From contig CAVNZM010000001.1 in assembly GCA_963693365.1 (NCBI GenBank), positions 16,802,001-16,866,000 on the forward strand: a stretch of 64,000 nucleotides of DNA, in the 5' to 3' direction. This document shows positions 54,221-64,000 of the stretch, piece by piece (within the stretch, counting starts at the first letter, position 1; each line of letters begins with the position of its first letter). The DNA is from Amoebidium appalachense. Its lineage: Eukaryota > Ichthyosporea. Both the position numbers and the translations under genes were made by a program. The notes under the pieces were generated by a model. That model worked only from the letters and a program-made list of their open reading frames with translations, was not told the DNA's origin and did not search any database.

Positions 54221-55314
54221 AGGGGGAGGGAGAGGGGGGGGGGGGAAGGGGTGTGTGTGTCTGAGATGGGTAAGGGGGGATGGGGGGGGGGAGGGATGAG
54301 CTCAAGCTGGAGCGACAGTGACGGTGAATTCACTATATTTCCCCCCAAAACAACTATCTGACAATGATTCAGAAGGCTGTAGTGTATGTGCATGCCTGGC
54401 AGAAAGATTCACCGCAATTGTGTGCTTATTATGCACACATATTCTGTGGATGGATGCATTCAAGTAGTGACATGTGCAAACGGGCATTGGTGTGGGCGTT
54501 TTGCGTGGGTGGGTGGATGGCGCCGGTGGCGCCACTGGTTGGGACGGACAGGGGGTAGGGAGGGGGTATGGCGCCTGCTGAGAGAAATCTTGGGGGCAGG
54601 GAGGGGGGGGGGGGGGGGGGGGGGGGAGGGAGGGGCGGGAGGGTGAGGGGGAGGGGGCGCGGCGGGGGGGAGGGGGGGGGGGGGGGGTAAAAGGGATAGG
54701 GTCAGGGGGGCCCATGTATGTGTGAATACGCATGTGAATTCAAGCCTATAAAGTTTTCTGAGGCGCGCCGCAGCAACTTTGACTGTTTGGCCGGCAAGGA
54801 AGATGCCATATAGATGCTCATATGACTCATGCATATGGGTGGGTGATCCCCCGCCCGTAATGTTGCGGATGTATGTTCACGTGTTTCAGCGTAGTTGTGT
54901 GTATTCGAGTGTGTCTGTGTTTGGGAGTACACGTGTGTGTGTGTCAAGGCATGTGCGTGTGTGATTCGAAAATGTGTCATGCTGCCACACACGCAACAAA
55001 TTGGGTTGTTGCGGGGCAAAGCTAATACACTATCAGCACACACGACTCCCATATAGAGTGAAGTATATCGATCTTACCTCATCAAATTGGTGACCACCCC
55101 AGGTGTAGCCAACCCACTCGATGTTTTGAAGAAGCATGCCGAGCCAGGGAAGGAGCAGGAGAAAGTACAGGTTGCCTCGTTTGCGTGCAGAGAGCTCAGA
55201 ATTGAAGGTCAAAACAACAGCAAGAACAAGCAACAAGAGAACAAACCCGATTAGAAGTGGGAAAGCAATTTGCAGAAAGCCCTGCAAACGGGCCTGCCCT
55301 GCGCTCCGTTCCAT
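51731..55314 (-). CDS. Multi-pass (about 7 TM) membrane protein, family not recognised
   Basis: Exons: 55314-55078, 53702-53368, 53050-52693, 51987-51731 (TAA). Exon 1 encodes two TM helices (IGFVLLLLVLAVVLTF; YFLLLLPWLGMLL). Exon 2 has about two or three (ALYWFGRPLFSLPITI; WMIVAMFVGLIPFMVCLPP). Exon 3 has three (CIILVLIFDLFLL; FGITLILIYGFLL; LVFINYASQTILMFFFWW). A Ser/Thr/Gly-rich tail follows and ends in DLFMN. Total is about 395 residues. Seven or so helices with a Ser/Thr-rich tail would suit a receptor-like protein, but I see no diagnostic GPCR motif, so no function is assigned. Exon 1 ends in phase 0 while exon 2 needs one carried base, so a small exon (length 1 mod 3) is probably missing between 55077 and 53704. 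The remaining joins are in phase. Confidence 0.78.
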
Positions 55315-55346
55315 TTTTCAAAGCTACGTGGTGTGTTTTCTGGCAA

Positions 55347-55352
55347 TTTATA
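55347..55352 (-). promoter_or_regulatory. TATA box candidate, 7TM gene
   Basis: TATAAA on the minus strand lies 33-38 bp upstream of the ATG at 55314, similar to the spacing seen at the pseudouridine synthase gene. Confidence 0.4.
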
Positions 55353-55622
55353 AGTTGTGGTATACGTACAGGGGCAGCTGCTTCTAATTCTATTGCTGTT
55401 TCGCGCCTAGGTGAACTTGCATATTTTCAATAGTTTCTCACTGGCGCAAAGAGAAAAACTAATGCCTGAGTGTGGGTAAGCAACATGCCAGGGCAAGGTG
55501 GAATGGTGCCTCTTTCCCGCCTTTAGGTATGAAATAGTGTGCCTAAGAACAGCCAGGTCGTTAGATCAACGCAACGCGCGCAGAACTTTAGGAATGCACA
55601 TTCTGCTGATACGTGAATAATG

Positions 55623-55816
55623 ATTGGCTTTTGAATTGAGTTCTGAAAGATACCCAATAATAATTAAACATTATGCATTCTTTTTTTGGCTTGCTGTCCA
55701 AACCAACCAATCGTATTAGTTTCTTTTGCTTTTTGATGATTGGTTGAGCCTTTTTGGGGTGCGCGTTAACCAATAGGAAGCTGATTCAGTTTGCAGCTGC
55801 AGATCTATTTGCCAAT
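55623..55816. promoter_or_regulatory. CCAAT-box cluster D (5 motifs), upstream of 7TM gene
   Basis: ATTGG occurs at 55623 and 55739; CCAAT at 55707, 55770 and 55812. That is five motifs in 194 bp, 309-502 bp upstream of the 7TM start codon. Confidence 0.5.
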
Positions 55817-56316
55817 CAGATCAGGGATTGTTTCGATCAACAAACAAAAGGTTCGCTTGCTCAGCAATGAAGTTGAAGCAGCCGTTTAAAAAAAAAATGC
55901 TAGAAGGATATATGTCAAAATGTAAATAAATACATGTACACGTAAATATACAGTGTATATTAAGCCTAAAATGCTATTTTTCTATTTTTATTCTTCCGTT
56001 TGTATATACTGCAGGTCAACCTCCGGAGGCATGTCCGAGTCCGGTGTGCGGCCACATCCGGAGCTACTACTGTACTTCAGCTAGCTGCGAGTGCCTGGAA
56101 TTCTTGAAGAATGCATACAGAACGATATGTGCTGGGACAAGAACGCTATGTAGAACAGGTTAGTCGTTTTGTTTGTCTAGAAGATCACGTTTATATGTGG
56201 GATGAGCCGTATGCCAGATGTAGGAAGGGAACGGGATGGGGTCGTGGTACAACGAGGGGGCCCCGGGGGGGGGAGGGGGGGAGGGGGGTGCGGGGGGAGG
56301 CTGGCTAGGAGAAGCA

Positions 56317-56318
56317 GG

Positions 56319-56389
<71 letters not shown>

Positions 56390-56405
56390 GACAATGTGGT
56401 GGTGG

Positions 56406-56465
<60 letters not shown>
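56317..56465 (+). repeat. (TG)n interrupted by TTGACAATGTGGTGGTGGG
   Basis: Two TG arrays flank TTGACAATGTGGTGGTGGG (56389-56407). The same interrupter recurs at 57344 and 57409, showing duplication of the locus. Confidence 0.9.
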
Positions 56466-56466
<1 letters not shown>

Positions 56467-56805
56467 GCAAGAAAAGTGCTGACTTACGGCAAAAGCCCCT
56501 ACTATTCTCGCCTGACTAGCAGAGTGTACACACTACAACTAACACGTACCTGGGCACACATGCATATGAATGAGAGTATACGTGGGTGATCAGGCCACTA
56601 AACTAACAGACATAAACACGTGCAGAGTGGTGCTGGGCAATGCACGATGCCACAGCACTAACAGAGAGGGTAGTGTGGAGAGGTAGAAACACAGTTGCAT
56701 GTTCTGTCAATCTACGCCTAATTTATTATGCTCGATTCTCACCTATTTATCTGCCGCAGGCAGATTCCATGAATACAGATCTATCCTAAGGTATTTGCGC
56801 ATCTG

Positions 56806-56987
56806 ATTGGCAAATACTATGAATACTATAAATCTGACCAATCATATAACGACACGTACATGAACGGAAATCAAACTGCATTCCCCTCATACGGTCCAAT
56901 CGCAGACAAAACACCCGGCTACACAGAAAACATGAAAAGCATGCACAACAATCGTCGGATGCGTGCTTTCCTCTCGCTATCGCCAAT
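56806..56987. promoter_or_regulatory. CCAAT-box cluster E (4 motifs)
   Basis: ATTGG at 56806; CCAAT at 56838, 56896 and 56983. It adjoins the tract-rich 57.2-62.0 kb region rather than any gene I recognise. Confidence 0.4.
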
Positions 56988-57229
56988 AGCTAAACAAACT
57001 ATGAATACCACACGTGCCTAATGAATAACAGAGGGCAAACAAGAGCATGCTGGACATGCTTATGAAATAAAGGGAGATAAAGCACAAATAAACGATCGTA
57101 CCTAACTATGTATGCTATGTGCTCGTGCAACCTGTGTAAACCAAAGATGTGCAACTAATGAAGAATCGTGCTGTGCACGTGCGTGCGAAATGCATATGCC
57201 AACTCGTGCACTATTGTTGTATATTCTGG

Positions 57230-57232
<3 letters not shown>

Positions 57233-57323
<91 letters not shown>

Positions 57324-57363
57324 TGTGTGGGTGTGTGTGTGTGTTGACAATGTGGTGGTGGGT

Positions 57364-57410
<47 letters not shown>

Positions 57411-57430
57411 GACAATGTGGTGGTGGTGGT
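57233..57430 (+). repeat. (TG)n arrays with two TTGACAATGTGG interrupters
   Basis: TG arrays run 57233-57343 and 57366-57408. Interrupters TTGACAATGTGGTGGTGGG (57344-57362) and TTGACAATGTGGTGGTGG (57409 on) match the locus at 56389, about 1 kb away. Confidence 0.9.
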
Positions 57431-57782
57431 GAGGTGTGAGGGGGGAAGAAGGTGTGTGGGTACACGTGGCTGGGTGGGAAAGGGTGGAGGAAAGGGGGGG
57501 GGAGGGGGGAGGGTGGGGGGGGGGGGGGGGGAGGGGGGGGGGGGCATCGATCAACTCTCATGCTTCGCCCACTGCAGGCGAAATATATGTGTGAGGGGGT
57601 GATCATGAGACTCAAGCCCATGAGACAGAACGGGCCGATAGAGTCTAGGGGTAGATATTCATGTAGCTACAGCCCCAGTTAGAGGAAAAGGCTGGGAGCG
57701 AGCATTGAGAGGCAGTGGTAGATCCGGATGAAAAGAGACAGTTCCGGCAAGAAAGATAGACTACGAAGAGAGGGCCTTTTTT

Positions 57783-57814
<32 letters not shown>

Positions 57815-58409
57815 TCCGACAGGGCCGTGAAAGAGTCTTCGGAGAGGGGGCAGGAGCTCTCGAGAAAGATCTAGAGGGGGTTTTTTCATAAGAGATAACG
57901 AAGAAGTGATCATGAGCGGGGAGGGGGGGGGGGGGGGATGAGACATCACCACTGGAGCGAGCAGGAGGGAGTGAAGGAAGTGTACAGGCTCAGGAGGGAG
58001 ATCGAACGAACCGGGGTACCCCACTTGAATCTGTTTCGATTTAAATCTTAACGGGCTCAGCTACTAGTCTAGCTATTGAAAGTGGGTATACTACTATAGG
58101 TCTAATGGGGCCTGCACCACCAAAGGCAGCGGTGCTGAATATAACTGAATAAAAAGGTTCATACCAAAGGAGGGAGCTCAAAGGATGCCGGAAGGGAGGT
58201 AGGGAGGAAGGAGGTGAGAGCCTCGGGGGGGGGGGGGGGGGGGGGGGGGAGGGGCGGGGGAGGTATACGTAGGGGGTCTCGGGGGTGAAGGGGCGCACTT
58301 GCGCTACTGGATATCCGATATATCATGAATCGGCGTACAGCCTACCCTTACGATGCATATGGGTCACGCCAAGCACTCAGTGCCACCCCTCCCCCCCCCC
58401 TCCCCCCCC

Positions 58410-58465
<56 letters not shown>

Positions 58466-59540
58466 ACACCACCACCACCACCACCACCAACACCACCCTG
58501 TCAGTACCACCACCATATCCGCAACCACCACTATTACGACGTGAACCACCACCACCACAAACACCCACCCACTTAGGGAACCTTTCTTGAATTCAATAAC
58601 TAGGTATTTGAATAATTTGATTTTCTCACTGACTCCGCATAGAATGCTATTTTCTGAGATACATACCACTCTCCGGATCCCCACCCACAACCAGAATACA
58701 CAAGAGAAGAGACCTAATAGTCACACAACTATAACCAGGATGATATGTGTATAACTTTGAGCAGGTACTACATAGGGGCCTGCTTTGGCTTGCACAATCA
58801 GTAGCTATTCACAGTGACCGCTCCTTTGCATCCCAGTCACAGTCGTGGGGCAGTTGCGGACTAAAAGTATTATGACATTCCGAAATGGAAGTTATAATAC
58901 ATCAGAACCTTGAGCACAACAGTGGGTCCTCCCCCCCCCCCCCCCCCCCCTTTCCTCCCCTCCCCCCCTCCCTCCCCCCTCCCGCCCCTCCCCCTCCCCC
59001 CGTTCCCTCCGTGGGGCCCAATGCCTACCCACCCACCAGCACGCCCCCACCCCGCCCAGCGGCGCCGCCCCACCATTTGTCCCACATGGCTTAGCCTACA
59101 CGACACGCCACATGTAGACTCTATTTCTTTCTTCAAAATCCGCAACATCCCCTTCCTTTATCCCGGCTACTTCCCCCTCTCTTCTTCCCTCTCTTCCTCC
59201 CTTGAAGTTCCCTTTTATTTAGCTATCTTTAACGAATTAGGGGCAGGCTGAACACTATAGTACTAGGCGTATCCACAAGCAAGGTCACGCCGTACGGATC
59301 GGAAAAGCCCCCCCCCCCCCCCCCCCCCCCCCCCCCGCCCATCCCCTCTCCCCTTAACCCGTCATTTCCACGTCATTCGCATAACGGTTAAAAGCCGTGG
59401 TAATATGAAGCCACTCTAGGCAGCAGGCTGCAGCACTCTTGCTAAAGCAGTACTATTCCATGCTGGTTCAAGATGTCAAGATTTTCAATGTGTAAGGCTC
59501 CCCTGTACATATTCCGAAACGTCTCGTCTCTTCTTTCCTT

Positions 59541-59588
59541 CTTTCTTTCCTTTTCTTTCTTTCTTTCTTTCTTTCTTTCTTTTTTTTT
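59541..59588 (+). repeat. (TTTC)n tract
   Basis: TTTC/TTCC repeats with a T run at the end; a similar short (TTTC)n lies at 16470-16498. Confidence 0.9.
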
Positions 59589-59694
59589 GGCTAGCACAAT
59601 CCATATTAATATGGCGGTTTGCACGAAACTCCGGGGGCAGGGGGATCGGGACGGGTATTGGTGGTGGTGGTGGGGTGGGGGCGGGCGGGCGGGT

Positions 59695-59739
<45 letters not shown>

Positions 59740-61573
59740 GGGGGGGGGGGGAGGGGGGGGGGGGGGTTGTTGGGACGTGGGGTGGCAACTTTGAGGAAAA
59801 TGTTTTGCAATGAAGCCTTCGGGGGGTGGGGGGTGGGTGGGTGGGTGGGTGGGTGGTGGTGGTGGTGGTGGTAGTGGGGGGGGGGGGGGGGGGGGGGGGG
59901 GGAGGGGGGGGGGGACCTGATAGCCAAGCACGATACCTAAAGGGGTGTCCTGCACCATTGTTAGAGAATTTCAGGTGTGCGTGTATGTGTGTTTTGCTGG
60001 GAAGGGGGGGGGGGGGGGGGGGAGAGGGGGGAACCCGAAAAGGTGTTGTGGATAAAAGAGTGGGGAAAGGGAGAAATATTCCATCCACTTTTTATTTACT
60101 ACAGAGTAAACATGGAAAGACAAGTTGGTAGTACAGCCTGCAGGACATAACAGGAGCTTTTCCTAATGAATATTCAAAGAAAAAAGTTTCCATCAAAGCC
60201 GTTTAGATTAGCAAGTGAAAACATTAACAGAGATCCCCTGTGTCTCCTGCAATTGGCGATACCGTCTTTGGTTCAAAATTCCACTCCTTGGTGGGACTCG
60301 TGGCCAAATAAAGAAAGCCCAATAAAGGGAGATGGGATCTAACAGTACGTAAAATGATTAAGGCAACTACATTGAAATGACCATCGGATAGGTCCGGAAA
60401 CAATCATTCATTGCTGTAAGGAAAAAGAATGGAGGGGGGGGGGGGGGGGGGGGGGGGTTCATGTGGAGTTCCTGTATCAGATTCGAATGCCTGCGGGTAG
60501 CTGGAGGGGAGAAGGAGGGTTGTGGGAACACTTTTTAAGTATCTTTCAAATTGGGTGGAGGGAAGGGGGGGACGGCGGGAACCCCTGTACACCCCCGTAG
60601 TAAATATCAACGTCCGCCTTGTTGCCCCCCCCCCCCCCCCCCCCCCCCCCTCTCCCCCCAAAACCCCCTCCCCTTCCAAGGTAGCCGCAGGGAGGGAGGA
60701 TGCAGGGGGCGGGACCCCCCCCTTCTCCCCCCCCTCCCAGTGCGGGGAAGGGATCCACCTGGGCCGAGGGAGTGGTGCCCCGGCCCTTCCCCCCCCTGCC
60801 CCCCCACCCCCACCCCACCCCACCTCCTCCCCCCCTTTCCCCGGGTGTGCGCATGACTGGCCAAACATCACTTTTCCACTCGACACCAAACACAATACGG
60901 TCAACCTAGGCTAAACGTTGAATTATTAAGGGCCAGATCTAGATGCCCACCGTGCAGTATTCGTGTGTGTTGTCTGTGCAGCGGGGCGCTTATTTGTAGA
61001 GTGGTGTTGGTGAGTGTATCTGCATGTTCATGTTGAATGTGCATCACTCGTTTGTGCACCTCGCGGCATGTGTAGTACAGGTGTGTGCAGGTACGTGTGA
61101 ATTAAACACGTGTGAAAGTGTGTGCGTGTCACACGGTGTGTGCCTTCGGTGGGGAGGCTGGAAACGAGTCCGGATCCTGCCCAGGCCCGAGAAGGGAGGG
61201 AGGGGAGAGGGGGGGGAGCTCGAGCATGACCGTAAGGTGTAGCCCGGTTTCAGGTGATCACACACACCTATTACCATTATTTTTTATTATTTTTTTATCC
61301 CGGTCACCTCACAGAGGCTACGGTTTTCCACTTAGCTCTGCCTATACTTCCAGGCAGAATGGTATACCTACATAACGTCAGCATACTAATGTACCTATGT
61401 ATACCCGTTCCTACCTAGAAGTATAAGCTTAGATCTAAGCCATGCTAACGGGGAGCCTCGTGAGCTCCAATGTCCACGTTTTGACTAAATTCGAATATAA
61501 ACCGCAGCTAAATTATGGCAGCATTATCTGATCGAATTATTGAATAAAGTCGGGGCAGCCTGTGTGGGGTCCC

Positions 61574-61608
<35 letters not shown>

Positions 61609-62060
61609 CTCTCTCTCCTCCCCCTCCCTCTGCTAGCCGGAGGGGTGGGTTGACCCCAACCCTCTTCTCCAAAGTAATTACTACCCCATTCCCCGATTCA
61701 AAAATCAAGAATCCCTTAGGAGAGCCCCCCCCCCGCGGGGCGGGGGGGGGGGGGGGGGAAGCAGGAGCTCGGAAAAAGAACAGGAGGATTGGTAGGCAGG
61801 GAGGGAGATAGGGATATCAAGGCTGGCGCGGACAATAAAGGTGGGGGGTGCTGGCAACCCTCACCACAGCAGGCGGTTGTAGTAGACTAGACCGTGGGTG
61901 GTGAGACTCTCGGACACCGAGAAGAAACTTGTAAGTGTGACTACTAATACGCGAGAGCAGGGTGGAGGGGGCGGGGGGGGGAGGGGGGAGAGGGGGGGGG
62001 GAGGGGGGGGGAGGGGGGAGGGGGTGGAGTCGGGAGGTGGGGAGGGTGGGTAGATAAGGG

Positions 62061-64000
62061 CTGTGTGATAACTAGGTGAATAAATGAAGGTGTGTAGGGT
62101 TGTTTTCTTGAGTTACGAGGCACATGCACCAAGTGGAGAGGAAACGCCTGAAAGGTTTCTAAAGCCGGTGAGGAAGGAAGATGATTGAATTCAGAGGCAG
62201 TAGTAGTAAAGAAAACCAAGAGAAAAAGGAGACGAGGCTGGAAAGCAAATCTTCATAGTGGATCTTGGATATTAGAGCAACCGTGGAGGAGACAATGAAT
62301 ATCCTATATTAAAGCTTCAAGTTATCACCATATGGAGGAATAGCAAACGAACCTAAAAAACACAAGTGTGAGTGCAAAGACGACATAAAACACAGTGTTG
62401 GAATCTCTGGCTCCCGGACCGAATGCATAGGTCATGCGTGGCCAAATCATCAAAGCCTCATTCTCAGCAGGCCTGGGATGTAAGACACAGAAAATACAAA
62501 ACGCATCCTAATTTTGGAGAAGGGTGGGTGGGCAGCGGTATTAAAGTGAAATGGAAGGGAGAAGGGGTTGGAAAGGCACCTGGGGAGGGAGTTTACGCGG
62601 CGTAGCTGGGCGAAGGGAGAGATGAGAATACACACACAATCTACTCGACATGGAGATGGATCCCTGGGGTAAATGTGAAAGAAAAAAGGGGGGGCGAAGG
62701 GCGTAGCAGAAAGTTAAAGGTGGGGTTATGCACTACCTTTTCTTCATGATGAGTAGTAGCTCCGACGATGCTCTTGTTGTGCATTGTCCTTCTAAAACGT
62801 TGCAGGGAAAGAACCACACACCTATATAATGCACCTTCCTTCGCATGTCCATTGCTACTGCAGCCCACCGCACGTGCATCACTTCTATAGCTAGCAGTCT
62901 TGTGTAATGAGTGAGTGCATTTATACTGTATACCTCTGCTGAGCTACTGTTCATATACTATATGATGGCATACTTCGAAGAGCACTGCCTTGCTTATACG
63001 CCAAGTTTGCCTGTTCGTTGCATGCCATGAATGCCATAACAAAACAACCAATCCGAAGCAAGGCCGTTGAGCCATATTTTGCCGCACAACCTGCTCCTTG
63101 AAACTGCTCATTGGTCCAGGACCAGATAAACTGACCACGTGCCCGTATATGTTCCAAGCTCAAAGTGTGTTCCACGGAAAAGCCACAAATATAATGTTCT
63201 CAGCGCCTTATACAATGTAAATAAATTATTTTTTTTTATAAAGCAAAAGTTTAAATACCCAAATTAAAACAACACGAGCTGGATATGAAGATCCCGCCAC
63301 CAACTTTAAGGGATAACCCCAGGGGCCAGGGCAAACTTGAAAAGAAACGCCAATCAGAAGGCGCCTAGCTCTTCTAACCAATGGCCCAAACGTCAGGTAA
63401 GCGGCAGAATAAAAACGTGATACGCAACCTATCATATTTCACCAGGTTACGTGCACCAAGGCATTGGACGAGCATTTCTTAGCTCAGACAGTACTGTAGC
63501 CAACACTCAACTTCGAGAAAGAGTAAAAAACACATAATTGCCGAGCCTTATGTAAGGTGCTTGTAGCAGTTGTCAACTGGAGTACAAGTCTCTAGCTCAC
63601 ACAAAGATATAGTTTTGGCATTTTGGAGGTGTGCTTTTGTTGCACCGTGACGGTTGCATATCTGGTGCATACCTCTGGGACACTTCTTTAGTTGACAGGC
63701 GTTAAGGTACCTTAATACTGCACGTGTTTTTAGCAAGATAAAGCTCATATCAACGGCTGCAGTAGATGATCTTGATTTGAGGATTCCCTTTTATGATCCT
63801 CTTGTGAAACACTGGGTTTTTAGTACCAGACTCCTTTGACCCATTCCGGGAATAAGCCTGTTGTCTGCTTAGCTTTAACGCCTTGTTCGGTAGTACTATT
63901 TCCAGAAATCGCTCTTTATTTGTGACATCGTGATAGTGAAAGACAAACTCAAAGCAATACGGAGTGCATCACCGGCGTCTACGGGGTTTTATAGTGGAAG
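62061..64000. other. Unique intergenic sequence to the right edge
   Basis: Little simple repeat and no long homopolymer. It contains CCAAT cluster F. Short open frames (under about 80 codons) lack homology and splice support, so I see no gene. Confidence 0.5.
63048..63382. promoter_or_regulatory. CCAAT-box cluster F (4 motifs)
   Basis: CCAAT at 63048, 63350 and 63378; ATTGG at 63110. No assembled gene starts next to it, so it may serve a gene to the right of the window or the unassembled region to the left. Confidence 0.35.

Larger units (their letters stand above)
55817..57110. other. Intergenic, mostly unique, with one (TG)n locus
   Basis: AT-rich sequence, a G-rich patch (56255-56300), a (TG)n locus (56317-56465), and CCAAT cluster E. 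No supportable gene. Confidence 0.5.
57111..62060. other. Tract-rich region resembling introns; possible unassembled gene
   Basis: C/G homopolymers (57786-57813, 58227-58249, 58399-58450, 59310-59336, 59695-59738, 59877-59902, 60630-60650, 61575-61607), (TG)n, (CAC)n, (TTTC)n and G-rich runs alternate with short unique segments, as in the introns of the assembled genes. Candidate exon-like pieces include 57575-57649 on + (YMCEGVIMRLKPMRQNGPIE) and 61870-61940 on - (ESLTTHGLVYYNRLLW, followed by GTGAGG). Neither has recognised homology and I could not chain them. Confidence 0.35.

Overview
The window is nuclear DNA from an intron-rich eukaryote. Genes are split into many short exons (about 40-640 nt) with GT-AG introns. 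The introns are filled with microsatellites (CA/TG, GA, CT, TTTC) and very long C or G homopolymers (up to about 45 nt). Protein content (a full MCRS1, a full RNA polymerase III subunit RPC5, and a mitochondrial S4-domain pseudouridine synthase) points to a eukaryote close to the animal/fungal side or another intron-rich protist. A unicellular holozoan or an alga are both possible, and the sequence alone does not settle the taxon.

Layout. (1) 2-5475, +: last nine exons of MCRS1 (MCRS_N plus FHA), cut by the left edge. (2) 7449-12239, -: five-exon gene for a coiled-coil / BTB-T1 / seven-blade WD40 protein, convergent with MCRS1. (3) 14133-27230, -: twelve-exon gene for a 398-residue mitochondrial RluA-family pseudouridine synthase with an S4 domain. 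(4) 27852-44387, +: POLR3E/RPC5 in about 20 exons, head-to-head with gene 3 across a 621-bp divergent promoter carrying two perfect TGACGTCA sites. (5) 46366-48075, -: two-exon ankyrin protein of 183 residues. (6) 51731-55314, -: multi-pass (about seven TM) membrane protein of unrecognised family. (7) 55.3-64 kb: no gene I can assemble. The stretch 57.2-62.0 kb has the homopolymer/microsatellite texture of introns and may hide a gene.

Exon chains were built by hand from homology, splice sites and reading phase. Genes 2, 3 and 5 close exactly in frame from ATG to stop. Gene 1 is in frame from the left edge to its stop. Gene 4 is in frame from 29096 to its stop, with its 5' exon unresolved, and gene 6 lacks one small phase-correcting exon. 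Functionally the genes are housekeeping: chromatin/transcription (MCRS1), Pol III transcription (RPC5), mitochondrial RNA modification, and scaffold/adaptor proteins. There is no operon logic and no sign of bacterial or viral genes.

The most unusual content is non-coding. First, a dispersed SINE-like element of about 100-220 bp ends in a C tract; its clear copies all lie in introns and all in the same orientation as the host gene. Second, many splice acceptors sit directly at the end of (CA)n repeats, and one intron has (GT)n at its donor and (CA)n at its acceptor. Third, dense CCAAT-box clusters lie in homopolymer-poor zones near gene starts.
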